NCBI RefSeq assembly: GCF_001591605.1
Contig: NZ_BCVF01000002.1
Span: 62,001 to 126,000, forward strand
From: Bacillus badius NBRC 15713
GTDB taxonomy: Bacteria; Bacillota; Bacilli; Bacillales; Domibacillaceae
Direction: 5' to 3'
Length of the DNA: 64,000 nt
Every line of letters starts with the position of its first letter. The first letter of the stretch is position 1. The translations under genes were made by a program, and so were the position numbers. Positions 8,373 to 16,952 of the stretch are shown here, one piece after another. Under the pieces are notes generated by a model that saw nothing but the letters and a program-made list of their open reading frames with translations, searched no databases and had not been told where the DNA came from.

Positions 8373-9344
8373 ATGAGAAAAGAACTCATGAAAAAACTGG
8401 AAAAGAAAGTATCTCTGCCGGTAATTATGGCTCCGATGTTTTTAGTATCCAGTCCGCGGATGGTGATTGAAGGCTGCAAATCAGGGATAATCGGCTCGTT
8501 TCCGCTGTTAAACGCCCGGACAGCAGAAACGCTGAAGGAGTGGATGGAAGCAATTACACTCGAACTGGAGGAAGCTGAGCGCCAAAATCCGGGCCAGGTT
8601 ATTGCTCCTTGGGCCGTTAACTTTATCGCTCACCGTTCAAATAAGCGGTATGACGAAGATCTAGAGTTAATTAAAGAATATAAGCCGCCGATTGTTATTA
8701 CCTCGTTAGGCGACCCGAGCCCAGTCGCAGAAGCTGTTCATCAATATGGCGGTTTAGTTTTCGCGGATGTAATTACTGTGTCGCATGCCAAAAAAGCAGC
8801 TGCAAGAGGAGTAGACGGGCTGATATTGGTGTGCACAGGAGCGGGAGGCCATGCAGGCACGATTAATCCTTTCGCATTTGTCGGGGCAGTGAAGGAGTTT
8901 TGGAATGGCATCACCATTCTGTCAGGGGCCATCTCGAACGGCCGGGATATTATGGCTGCACAAGCGCTTGGAGCTGATTTTGCTTATATGGGAACCCGCT
9001 TTATTCCAGCAGAAGAAAGCTTTGCCCAAACAGAGTACCGCGACATGCTGATTGATTCCACACTTGATGACTTAATCTACACAAACGCTTTCAGCGGGGT
9101 AAAGGCTAATTACTTAAAGCCCAGTATTAGGCAAGCAGGATTGGATCCCGATCAATTAGAGAAAAAGGAGCAAGCCGATTTTTCCAAAATGAATGAAGAT
9201 GGGCCGAAAGCATGGAAAAATATTTGGTCAGCTGGCCAAGGCGTTCATATGATTCACAGCGTTCAAACGGTCTCGCAAATTGTTGATGAGCTGAAGGATG
9301 CCTATAATGAAGCAAGACAAATGCTGATAAGCGAAAAAGTATAG
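8373..9344 (+). CDS. Nitronate monooxygenase (2-nitropropane dioxygenase family)
   Basis: A 323-residue soluble FMN-binding TIM-barrel protein. The segments LPVIMAPMFLVSSPRMV, GIIGSFPLLNART, the phosphate-binding GAGGHAG and GADFAYMGTRFI are characteristic of the NPD/nitronate monooxygenase family, which oxidises toxic alkyl nitronates with O2 and FMN. I chose the ATG at 8373 because AAGGAGGGG lies 5 bases upstream. An upstream in-frame ATG at 8331 lacks a site and would add 14 unconserved residues. Its position after a terminator and before a long palindrome (9353-9394) suggests a single-gene transcript. Confidence 0.85.
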   Translation: MRKELMKKLEKKVSLPVIMAPMFLVSSPRMVIEGCKSGIIGSFPLLNARTAETLKEWMEAITLELEEAERQNPGQVIAPWAVNFIAHRSNKRYDEDLELIKEYKPPIVITSLGDPSPVAEAVHQYGGLVFADVITVSHAKKAAARGVDGLILVCTGAGGHAGTINPFAFVGAVKEFWNGITILSGAISNGRDIMAAQALGADFAYMGTRFIPAEESFAQTEYRDMLIDSTLDDLIYTNAFSGVKANYLKPSIRQAGLDPDQLEKKEQADFSKMNEDGPKAWKNIWSAGQGVHMIHSVQTVSQIVDELKDAYNEARQMLISEKV

Positions 9345-9352
9345 TGAAAAGA

Positions 9353-9394
9353 CAAGCCAAGACATGAATGATTATTCATTCATGTCTTGGCTTG
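9353..9394. terminator. Perfect 19-bp inverted repeat after the nitronate monooxygenase gene
   Basis: CAAGCCAAGACATGAATGA (9353-9371) is repeated exactly in inverse at 9376-9394 with a 4-base loop, 8 bases after the stop. No T-run follows it directly. It probably acts as a transcript 3-prime end together with the next hairpin. Confidence 0.6.
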
Positions 9395-9406
9395 CGAACA
9401 AAAGAA

Positions 9407-9436
9407 GTTCAGAATGCTCTTATTCTGAACCTCTTT
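9407..9436 (+). terminator. Second hairpin with T-rich tail
   Basis: A 9-bp stem (9407-9415 with 9422-9430), a 6-base loop and CTCTTTTG. It makes a tandem hairpin pair with the palindrome at 9353-9394. Confidence 0.65.
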
Positions 9437-9606
9437 TGTTGTTGGGCTCTATTATAATGGTTCAGCCATTAAAACAAATGGATTTTGAGCAATTTGAATG
9501 ACGGACACTTATGATAGCTTACGCTTGTCAAAGTTCAATGTGTAATACTTGTTCAACTAACGGAGTGACTTGAATAGAATAATCATTATCGTTTTTATGT
9601 CAAATA

Positions 9607-9798
9607 TTGGAGGTGTCTGTTATAAAAAGGGGCAACGTTGGAACGGCTTTGTTTACAGGTCTATTTGTTGGAATGACGGTTTTTTTATCAGAGTATTTAC
9701 TTCCTAACGCAAGCCTTGTTACCTCATTAATAGTTACTGGGTTATCTGCTTTAGTCGGTGGCTTGATAGGTAATAAGTTATTTTCCAATAAATCTTGA
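9607..9798 (+). CDS. Small two-helix membrane protein (start codon uncertain)
   Basis: A 63-codon frame encoding two hydrophobic helices (about residues 11-30 and 36-55) joined by a short loop and ending GNKLFSNKS. I do not recognise the family. The frame opens with TTG at 9607, but the only good ribosome-binding site, GGAGG at 9609-9613, overlaps that codon. It is ideally spaced (8 bases) for ATA at 9622, the sixth codon. Either an unusual ATA start is used, an ATG has decayed to ATA, or the gene is not expressed. It sits in a 960-base AT-rich area between two terminated genes. Confidence 0.45.
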   Translation: MEVSVIKRGNVGTALFTGLFVGMTVFLSEYLLPNASLVTSLIVTGLSALVGGLIGNKLFSNKS

Positions 9799-10307
9799 AT
9801 AAATTGGTTATGCCCGTCATCTGGCGGGCTAAATGGCTTTATGGGACAAGCTGATCTAAAGCGATCATATCTATTTGGCTCTGTTGGATTGTTTTTCGAA
9901 AGTTCAACTCGGGAGATTGATCTATTTATTCTAAAACAGCCATCATTATAGGACTGTTCTACCCTCGTGCACCTTGAGGATTGGAATCGAAATCAACCGT
10001 CCGCATTGTTCGATGCATCTAACTTACTAAAGGATAGAAAAAGACTTTTATGGTTCTTTAGTCTGTTTTTTCAGAAAAGATACAAAAGGGGAATCGTTTA
10101 CATTTTCTCTTATAACCTTCTAATTTATATTTTTTGCCATATTGTCGAATTATATTCCCTGATTCCATTGACCTTTAACAAAAAATAGCATAAAATACGA
10201 GAGGTCGACATTTGGTTTTTTTGCTAAATGCTAGAAAACTTACATGCAATTATTACAGTGTATATAGATTCATATTATCTAGCTATTATTGAAGGGATTT
10301 AGAGAAA
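9799..10307. other. 509-base AT-rich gap without a convincing gene
   Basis: No gene with a ribosome-binding site was found. A 73-codon GTG-started frame at 9967-10188 has no Shine-Dalgarno sequence and no recognisable features. Poly-T and poly-A tracts dominate 10060-10200. GGCTCTGTTGGATTG at about 9878 faintly resembles an IS6-family end, but no partner end or transposase is present. Confidence 0.5.
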
Positions 10308-11735
10308 ATGAAACGATTGCGTTGGCCTGCTTGGGTCATTCTGACTATAATTTTTCTTTTTGTACTCATAGGATTTAACCGTATATTGGAAAACTCTACA
10401 TATGCAAAGAATGAAAAAGTAGAAACAAAGAAACTGAGTAAATATCCTGGGTTACAGCTGGAAACAAGAACGAGTGAAACGAAAGATTATACACTGGCGA
10501 TCAGCATGCCTCTTGCCGCCAGCGAAAAAGTCAACCAGCCGATTCAGCAATGGGCAAAAAGACAGGAAGAACAATTTGTCGAAGAGGTAAAAGCCCATTC
10601 GAATTTATTTGAAAAGAAAAAGCGTGCAAACTTAACAATTGAAGTAGATACAGGCAAAGTTAATGACCATATATACAGTCTTGTTTTTTCCGCTTATCAG
10701 TACACTGAAGGCGCAAATAGACAAGAGACGATTAAAACATTTGTTATTGACGTAGCTCAAAATAAAATTTTAACGGTGACGGATATTTTGCAGGATAAGA
10801 AAGACAGTCTGGATGAAATCCGCGCGTTGGTGACCGATCAATTAAACAGCCAGGAAGATATCGCCTTTTACATAATGGATGATTTGCTGGAGGATGCTCT
10901 GAAAGATGAAAGTCAGTGGAAATGGTCCATCAGCCAAAAATCATTTATTCTGTATTTTGATAAGCATGAGGCAGCAGCCGGGCCGGCTGGATCATTGAAA
11001 GCAGTTCTTCCGGTGGAGCAGGTCAAGCCGTTTTTAAACGAAGACATCGCCAAGGAAATCAAAACATCCGAGCAGTCAAAAGGACAGCTTATTAAGCCGG
11101 GTGGGAAGCCCGTTAAATTGGATCCTAATGGGAAATATGTGGCTCTTACCTTTGATGATGGACCGAATGCCACTTCGACTCCTAAAGTTTTAAGTGCGTT
11201 GAAAGCCCATGATGCGGTTGCGACGTTTTTTATGCTGGGCAGTCAGGCTGAATATTATCCTCAAGTAGCCCAGCAGGTATTGACTGAAGGGCACGAGATC
11301 GGAAGCCATACTCAGAGCCACCGGGATTTGTCCACGTTAAAAGATGCTCAAATTCAGCAAGAGCTTGGAGAAGCAAGCCGCAAGATTGAAGGAGCGACTG
11401 GATATAAGCCGACACTGTTGCGCCCTCCGTACGGAGCTTACAATGATAAAGTCCTGCACGCGGCTAAACGCGAAGGGACACCAATTATTCTATGGTCAGT
11501 TGATTCGCTTGATTGGAAAAGCCGGAATGCCCAAGCCGTCAATGATGTAGTTCTGCGGACGGTCAAGCCTGGCTCGATTGTATTGATGCATGATATTCAC
11601 CTTTCAACAGCAGAAGCATTGCCTTCCTTATTAACAGCTCTTAAAAAACAAGGCTATCAATTTATAACCGTGTCACAGTTGCTGTCATTAAACAACCAGT
11701 CGGAATTAGGTCCATATTATAGTAAAGTGAACTGA
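10308..11735 (+). CDS. pdaC: PdaC-type peptidoglycan/polysaccharide deacetylase, membrane-anchored
   Basis: 475 residues: an N-terminal signal anchor (about 8-26), a DUF4163/DUF3298-type region (about 55-240) as in B. subtilis PdaC, and a C-terminal NodB deacetylase domain (about 276-460). Catalytic motifs are intact: TFDDGP at 281-286, SHTQSH at 333-338 (two metal-binding His), RPPYGAYN, WSVDSLDW and LMHDIH. PdaC removes acetyl groups from N-acetylmuramic acid in peptidoglycan and lowers lysozyme sensitivity. The substrate here is inferred from domain order. A strong terminator follows at 11746-11791, so it is probably monocistronic. Confidence 0.85.
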   Translation: MKRLRWPAWVILTIIFLFVLIGFNRILENSTYAKNEKVETKKLSKYPGLQLETRTSETKDYTLAISMPLAASEKVNQPIQQWAKRQEEQFVEEVKAHSNLFEKKKRANLTIEVDTGKVNDHIYSLVFSAYQYTEGANRQETIKTFVIDVAQNKILTVTDILQDKKDSLDEIRALVTDQLNSQEDIAFYIMDDLLEDALKDESQWKWSISQKSFILYFDKHEAAAGPAGSLKAVLPVEQVKPFLNEDIAKEIKTSEQSKGQLIKPGGKPVKLDPNGKYVALTFDDGPNATSTPKVLSALKAHDAVATFFMLGSQAEYYPQVAQQVLTEGHEIGSHTQSHRDLSTLKDAQIQQELGEASRKIEGATGYKPTLLRPPYGAYNDKVLHAAKREGTPIILWSVDSLDWKSRNAQAVNDVVLRTVKPGSIVLMHDIHLSTAEALPSLLTALKKQGYQFITVSQLLSLNNQSELGPYYSKVN

Positions 11736-11745
11736 TGGATGCAGC

Positions 11746-11791
11746 AAAGAAACACTGTCACCTGAATAACCAGGTGGCGGTGTTTCTTTTT
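11746..11791 (+). terminator. Intrinsic terminator after pdaC
   Basis: A long stem (11746-11764 with 11771-11788) containing AAAGAAACAC paired with GTGTTTCTTT, followed by T residues. Confidence 0.9.
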
Positions 11792-11858
11792 GTTTGATAA
11801 AGTTATTTCTTCGAGCCGATGCTGGGTGGCGTATAGGCTAAATATCTGAAGCTGTTTC

Positions 11859-12701
11859 TTATTCTAACGTTTCATTTCCAAGCAGCACAAACTCATAGCC
11901 TTGCTCCCGCAAAACCGGCACCGCTTGCTTCACTCCTTCAGCTGTGCCGCTTTGTGGCTGGTTCATATGCAACAGAGCAATGGCACCTTCTTTTGCGCTT
12001 ATTAATGCTTGTTTCACCTGTTCGCTCGAAAATGTCGCTCCCGCATCGCCAAGCACATCAAAATTAACCACTTGATAGCCGAGCTCCTCCGCTAATTGAA
12101 CAGCCACTTCATCGTAATAAGCTGTTCCCGAACGAAACATCGTCATCTCCTTGCCTGTCAAGGCTTTTACCGTTTGGTGATTGCTCATAATTTCATCATA
12201 AACGGCTTGCGGCGAGGCAGTGGCTTCAATTCCCCATGCTTCTCCACCTGCGACAGACAGCGGGGCATGCTCCGTTCCATGGTTTTCAATTTGAAACAAA
12301 GGATCAGCCGCTAGCTCTAAAAAAAGCGCCTTATTTGCCTGAATCCAACGTTCATTTAAAAACAACGTAGCTGGAACCTGTTCCGCTCGTAAAAAAGAGA
12401 GGAGTTCTTCATCATAGCCACTGCCATGAGTCCCTCCGCATGCATCAAAGGTAAGCGCCATTTTCTTCTCGTCCGTTTCCATTCTTGTTTTTACTCCATC
12501 CACCTGTTCGCCCCATTGCACGGGCTTGCGTTCAAATGCACTTAAATCAAGGGGCTTCATTACTTCTTCAGGCGCCTTTTTTGACACTTCTGCTACTTCC
12601 TTTTCCGCTGCCGGAATTGATTCTTTCTCCTCTTTCTGACTACATCCTTGAAGCAAACATAAAGATACACACGTACTTAATAGTAAACATCTTGCTTTCA
12701 T
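11859..12701 (-). CDS. Lipoprotein polysaccharide deacetylase (NodB fold, variant first motif)
   Basis: 280 residues. A lipoprotein signal ends in LLQGC (Cys20 as the lipidated residue). An acidic linker (about 21-60) and a NodB-type domain follow. Motif 1 is TFDACGG (about 84-90) rather than TFDDGP, so only the first Asp is kept. Motif 2, NHGTEH (140-145), has both metal-binding His. An HMNQP motif occurs near the end. The TFDACGG variant is found in a subgroup of deacetylase-like lipoproteins whose activity is less certain. It is convergent with pdaC but not a close copy. An extracellular cell-wall role is inferred. Confidence 0.7.
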   Translation of the reverse strand: MKARCLLLSTCVSLCLLQGCSQKEEKESIPAAEKEVAEVSKKAPEEVMKPLDLSAFERKPVQWGEQVDGVKTRMETDEKKMALTFDACGGTHGSGYDEELLSFLRAEQVPATLFLNERWIQANKALFLELAADPLFQIENHGTEHAPLSVAGGEAWGIEATASPQAVYDEIMSNHQTVKALTGKEMTMFRSGTAYYDEVAVQLAEELGYQVVNFDVLGDAGATFSSEQVKQALISAKEGAIALLHMNQPQSGTAEGVKQAVPVLREQGYEFVLLGNETLE

Positions 12702-12932
12702 ATTTCTCCCTCATTCTTTAATCTCAAACTGTATCAATCACTTTATTATAACCTCCCATGAACAAGTTTGGGTTTCACTGTGTAAAGAAAAATAGGAAAC
12801 GATCCATCCATCCGCCTGATATTTTTAAGCAATGGTGACATAACGACAATAGATCATTTCCTCTATGAAAATGACCTAATCATAAAATATTCACAATCAC
12901 AAGGGAAGGCAGGCTAAATTCACTGCAAATAA

Positions 12933-13124
12933 AATGCTCCTTTTAGCTACTTTGGGCAGTTCAAGGAAGTTCATAAAGCATGGGTCTATTTGGATCAGCC
13001 ACCAGAATTTTTAGAGGCACTGCAACAAAAATCAGGGGACTGCCGCTCACCACCTGATGCTGAGGAAGTCACTGTTCTAAAAGAGGCAGCGATGACTCTT
13101 GACAATAGCAGACTCGTAAAGTGA
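12933..13124 (+). pseudogene. Decayed gene fragment of unknown family
   Basis: A 63-codon open stretch ends at TGA 13122-13124 and reads like real protein (YFGQFKEVHKAWVYLDQPPE then a charged helical tail). It has no start codon with a ribosome-binding site, and an in-frame stop lies just before it at 12930. An ATG at 12934 is in another frame, consistent with a frameshifted relic. I do not recognise the family. Confidence 0.3.
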
Positions 13125-13129
13125 ACCTG

Positions 13130-13162
13130 CAATCAGTGAGGGGCTTGATTCCTCACTGATTG
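13130..13162. terminator. Inverted repeat between the fragment and the FAD oxidoreductase gene
   Basis: CAATCAGTGAGG at 13130-13141 is repeated in inverse at 13151-13162. There is no T-run. It probably marks the 3-prime end of the minus-strand gene. Confidence 0.5.
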
Positions 13163-13166
13163 CTAG

Positions 13167-14651
13167 TTAAATCAACCGGTTTTTCGAAATCGATCGAGCC
13201 ACATGAATCCCGCTTGCCGCCGCTCCGATCGTTCCTCCACCAGGAAAAATATGGTCTCCGCAAAGGTAGAGGTTGTTGAGGCCTGATCGGTGTGAAATAG
13301 AGCGGAATAAAGCGTGGGCAACTGTTTGCGGAAAACCGCCGACGTAGCCATTGGGTCTTTTCGTGTAGTTTTCCCACGCCTTTGGTGCCCCGTACTCCAT
13401 CGATTCAATTGATTCTCGGAAAGAGGGGACGACTTTTTCAACCGCTGTTAACATTTTTTCTGCCAAGGCCGCACGATAATGGTCGTACTGCTCTTTTGTT
13501 GCCCAGTGAGCTGGATTCGAATGCGTAGAGATCGTAATCGTTTGATAATTGTCTGGCGCTCGCCTATGATCTCCTAACTCGGAGGCAGACATGAAAAAAT
13601 GCTCTCCTTCGGCCATATTGCCGTCACTGCTCGTTGAAATTTGCCGAAATAATGGCAGCGGCTCACCCAGCTTTTGCGCATGAACAGTAATATACAGTGT
13701 GAGCGTCACCCACGTCGGTTCATTCACATGCTGCTTCAGCGGTTTTTTCAGCTGTTGAACCAGCTTTGGTTCCAATAATTGCGGCAGCTGCTGAATGGCG
13801 CTATTTAAAATCACAAAGTCGGCTTCATACGATTGCCCTCGATGATCATATACAATCCATTGATTGCCGGATGCTGTGACCTTTTCCACCGTTCTTCTTT
13901 TCTTAATCATGCCCTCGTTCTCTACTATGCTTTCCCCCATCCTGTCAGCTAGCCGATACAAACCGCCCGGAACATAAAAGGCGCCTTCGTGATAAATATC
14001 GAGAGCGACTGCTGCCAGCAAATAAGACACGTCCCGGCTCCCGGTCTGCATACTGTCAATGAGCAGCCCATCAAGCATATGTACGAAAGGGCGCAAGGTA
14101 TGTAGAGAGTGTTTTTTCAACACATCATGCAATGTCCGGTTAAAATTAGGCAACAGCTTCACATGAATAGGGCGGATCGATGCCATTAAGTAGCTCCATT
14201 CCCGAATAGTAGTTGGGGGTAAAATCGGCAATCGTTGCATTAACGTCCGTACGATGCCTGCGGTTTCAAAGATTTCTTGATAAAACGCCTCAATCCGTTT
14301 CGCTTCTTCTGGAAATAGAGCTTTCATTTGCTCTACATGCCGAACGCGATCCCGATAAAATGTAAAAGTATGAGCAGGGTGAATCATCTCCATCACCACT
14401 TCTAACGGTTCAACCGGAAACGGCTTCTGCAAAAAACGAAATACTCGTTCGTGGATGCCGTTTGGCTCAAGCCCCATTCCTAATGTCGCTCCTGCCGGGT
14501 ATAAAAACGGATGCCTTTGAAATTTACTAGCACAACCTCCAAGTTCAGACGATGCTTCTAATACCGTTACTTGATATCCGACTTTCGCAAGCATTGAAGC
14601 AGCCGTTAACCCGGCTATACCTGCTCCTACAACCATGACACGTTTTGACAT
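13167..14651 (-). CDS. FAD-dependent oxidoreductase of the CrtI / carotenoid isomerase family
   Basis: 494 residues from an ATG at 14651 that has GGGAGGA 6 bases upstream. Earlier in-frame ATGs lack a suitable site. The N-terminus has the dinucleotide-binding VVGAGIAGLTAASMLAK followed by E in VLEASSELGG, the Rossmann signature of phytoene desaturase-like flavoproteins. The C-terminus has LYLCGDHIFPGGGTIGAAASG, the CrtI-type FAD-contact motif. Members desaturate or isomerise carotenoids or act on other hydrophobic substrates. No other carotenoid genes are adjacent, so the substrate is unknown. It is divergently transcribed from the pyridoxal-kinase-like gene. Confidence 0.75.
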   Translation of the reverse strand: MSKRVMVVGAGIAGLTAASMLAKVGYQVTVLEASSELGGCASKFQRHPFLYPAGATLGMGLEPNGIHERVFRFLQKPFPVEPLEVVMEMIHPAHTFTFYRDRVRHVEQMKALFPEEAKRIEAFYQEIFETAGIVRTLMQRLPILPPTTIREWSYLMASIRPIHVKLLPNFNRTLHDVLKKHSLHTLRPFVHMLDGLLIDSMQTGSRDVSYLLAAVALDIYHEGAFYVPGGLYRLADRMGESIVENEGMIKKRRTVEKVTASGNQWIVYDHRGQSYEADFVILNSAIQQLPQLLEPKLVQQLKKPLKQHVNEPTWVTLTLYITVHAQKLGEPLPLFRQISTSSDGNMAEGEHFFMSASELGDHRRAPDNYQTITISTHSNPAHWATKEQYDHYRAALAEKMLTAVEKVVPSFRESIESMEYGAPKAWENYTKRPNGYVGGFPQTVAHALFRSISHRSGLNNLYLCGDHIFPGGGTIGAAASGIHVARSISKNRLI

Positions 14652-14796
14652 ATCCATTCCTCCCATTCTCATTATGAAGAGGAAAATAAATAAACTCAAA
14701 TTCTAGCTCTTTCTCCAGTCAGATAGTGATGATTGCTTCTTTCTGTCCTTCCCCGATATAATAAAACTACCATCTATTTGGAAAGGATCAGATGTT

Positions 14797-15621
14797 ATGA
14801 CCATTACTCGAGCATTATCAATTGCTGGCTCAGCTGCTAGAGGGGGCGCCGGCATTCAAGCAGATATAAAAACATTTCAAGAGCTAGATGTATTTGGAAT
14901 GAGTGCCATTACTGCGATCGTGGCTAGTCATCCGCGAACTGAGCAAGGAATTTTCCCGCAAACGATTGAAGCGATTGAAGCACAAGTATATACCGCTTTG
15001 CACGATATTGGAGCCGATGCGATTAAAACAGGTATGTTATTCACGGAAGAAATTATTGCAAAAACAGCCCAGTGGATTGAAGAAGCCGCTGTGGCTAATA
15101 TTGTTGTTGATCCAGTAATGATCGGAAAGATGGGGTCTGCCTTACTAAAGGATGATGCGATTCATGCCATGAAAACAAAGCTCTTGCCCCTGGCCACGAT
15201 CATTACGCCCAATATGCCTGAAGCAGCCAAACTATTAGAAGCTGGTCCACTCACATCGATCGAAGAGCTAAAAGAAGCAGCGCAGGCACTGCACCATCTC
15301 GGTCCGAAATATGTTCTTGTCAAAGGCGGCCGCTTAGAAGGACCAGCTATTGATGTCCTATTTGACGGCAAGCAATTCTTCTTATTGGAAGCTCCGCGCA
15401 TTGATACGATCCACACCAATGGAGCAGGCTGTACATACTCGGCAGCGATCACCGCTGAGCTGGCGAAAGGAAAAAGCGTGCCAGAAGCAGTGGGAAAAGC
15501 GAAAAAATTTATTACGGCAGCCATTCGACACTCCATTCGTTTTAAAAGAGGTGTCGGGCCAACAAATCATGCCGCTTATAGCAAATACAATGAAACAGCT
15601 TGTAAGGTGACGATAGAATAA
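14797..15621 (+). CDS. pdxK: Pyridoxal/HMP kinase-like protein (PdxK/ThiD, ribokinase fold)
   Basis: 274 residues resembling the B. subtilis ThiD-like pyridoxal kinase PdxK along its full length: GGAGIQADIKTFQELDVFGMSA, IKTGMLF, VVDPVMIGK, ITPNMPEA, and THTNGAGCTYSAA with the active-site Cys and anion-hole glycines. The reaction would be ATP-dependent phosphorylation of pyridoxal/pyridoxine or hydroxymethylpyrimidine. The N-terminal substrate loop reads GSAARGG (11-17) where PdxK and ThiD have GSDSSGG, losing the usual Asp. Substrate preference or activity may therefore differ. The start follows a GGAAAGGATC site. It is monocistronic in appearance. Confidence 0.75.
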   Translation: MTITRALSIAGSAARGGAGIQADIKTFQELDVFGMSAITAIVASHPRTEQGIFPQTIEAIEAQVYTALHDIGADAIKTGMLFTEEIIAKTAQWIEEAAVANIVVDPVMIGKMGSALLKDDAIHAMKTKLLPLATIITPNMPEAAKLLEAGPLTSIEELKEAAQALHHLGPKYVLVKGGRLEGPAIDVLFDGKQFFLLEAPRIDTIHTNGAGCTYSAAITAELAKGKSVPEAVGKAKKFITAAIRHSIRFKRGVGPTNHAAYSKYNETACKVTIE

Positions 15622-15775
15622 AAGGTGATCTCCATGAAAATGCCAAAAATTTCGTTGGCGTTTTCTAGTTTCTATTTGTTTTACAAATTGGTTTCTTCCA
15701 TAAATAGGTGTGTGAGGTGTAAGCCAATTTGCTTGAGTGAGTGAAGTACTAAGAGGAAGGGGGCTGATCTGTCAG

Positions 15776-16537
15776 ATGAAGAAATGGATCATTACTTTAG
15801 CGGCCTTCATGGCGGTGGGTGTATATTTTGCTTGGCCCAAAGTAAATTTAGAAGAACCTGTTATAATGTCCGTTCAATTTGACGAAGTAACTAAAACATT
15901 AGCAGTTTCATATATAGTTGATCAAGATGATGATACGTATGTAATGGAAATTGCGCATAACACAAAAGGTTTTTATCCTCTGCGACCCAACATTCATGAG
16001 GATGGGATAACTGATTTTACACAAGTATTAGCAGCACAAAATGGCTATGAGCTGCGAGAAGACGTAGTGAAACTGACAGATGACCAGCTTGCCTATTTTC
16101 TTTCCCTTGAAGGACGTGTATTACCTGTTCAAATTTCATTTGAAGACTATTCTCCGATTGAAACCATGCTTGTTCTCCTATTGGAAGACGAGGCGGCTGA
16201 TGCGGCAAAGGATCATCATTTACTTCGCTATACGTATACATCTGCGGAAGATGTAACGATTGACTCAATTGGTCATTATGATAGTGCAGCAACGATTTCC
16301 TTCGAGCAAAATCGTGAGGAAGCTGTTTTCCCCTTGACACTTAAACAAGGAGATACAGTAGACATTATTATTCACGAGCCATACAAACTTAGCTTAAAGG
16401 ATAGGCTGTTACTTGAAATTACAACGACAGAGAATCAGTCATTTTCAAAGAATATCTTAATGACTGAAGCCATTCCCGAAGGATACTTAAAGCAAATTGT
16501 GGAGGAATCGAATGGTTATAACGATTCAAGTAGATAA
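15776..16537 (+). CDS. Uncharacterised membrane-anchored extracytoplasmic protein
   Basis: 253 residues with a single N-terminal helix (KKWIITLAAFMAVGVYFAW) and a beta-rich acidic exterior domain. No cysteines or catalytic motif stand out, and I do not recognise the family. I chose the ATG at 15776 because the predicted membrane anchor starts there; a GGAAGGGGG site lies about 12 bases upstream. The frame is also open upstream to 15737. It ends at a strong terminator (16537-16579), so it is probably a single-gene unit. Confidence 0.65.
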   Translation: MKKWIITLAAFMAVGVYFAWPKVNLEEPVIMSVQFDEVTKTLAVSYIVDQDDDTYVMEIAHNTKGFYPLRPNIHEDGITDFTQVLAAQNGYELREDVVKLTDDQLAYFLSLEGRVLPVQISFEDYSPIETMLVLLLEDEAADAAKDHHLLRYTYTSAEDVTIDSIGHYDSAATISFEQNREEAVFPLTLKQGDTVDIIIHEPYKLSLKDRLLLEITTTENQSFSKNILMTEAIPEGYLKQIVEESNGYNDSSR

Positions 16538-16579
16538 GAATCTATTTTGATCCATCTTTTTCAAAATAGATTCTTTTTA
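16537..16579 (+). terminator. Intrinsic terminator
   Basis: AGAATCTATTTTGA and its inverse complement TCAAAATAGATTCT, followed by TTTTT, overlap the stop codon of the membrane-anchored protein. Confidence 0.9.
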
Positions 16580-16649
16580 TTTATCATCAAATACCGGTTT
16601 GTGAGAGGATTTTGATCCTGCTTTATTTTAAAGCTGCAGCTGCAAAATC

Positions 16650-16808
16650 CTAGTTTACTACTTGATCCATCTTCACTAAATGATGAGATATCCCTTCACA
16701 ACAGCTGCGATTCTCCTCAATCGCTTGTCTAGAATGAGTCGCATATATAAATAAACTTGCTTCCTTCCTTTCATTCGCGAGGGGATGGTATCGGGATTTG
16801 TCTATTGA
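16650..16808 (-). pseudogene. Decayed coding fragment in the 16580-16952 gap
   Basis: On the minus strand, 52 codons are open between a stop at 16809 and TAG at 16650. The translation looks like real protein (RYHPLANERKEASLFIYATH, then RQAIEENRSCCEGISHHLVK) but has no start codon with a ribosome-binding site. It may be a gene remnant of unknown family. The rest of the 370-base gap shows nothing supported beyond the histidine kinase leader. Confidence 0.3.
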
Positions 16809-16952
16809 TCAGGCTGTTTATTAATTAACAATCTATCAAGAGAGCCTAGGAAATAGGTTGTTCGGTTTTGATCATTCTTCTGATAAACTCAAGCTATAGG
16901 CGAAACTGCAGAAAATAATTAGTTATTTAAGGGATAGGGGAGAATAGAGCGA

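Noticed and set aside
9967-10188. 73-codon frame started by GTG
   Set aside because: No ribosome-binding site, low-complexity AT-rich composition, no recognisable motif.
9799-10307. GGCTCTGTTGGATTG near 9878 as an IS6-family end
   Set aside because: Only a short partial match, no second end, no target duplication and no transposase reading frame in the area.
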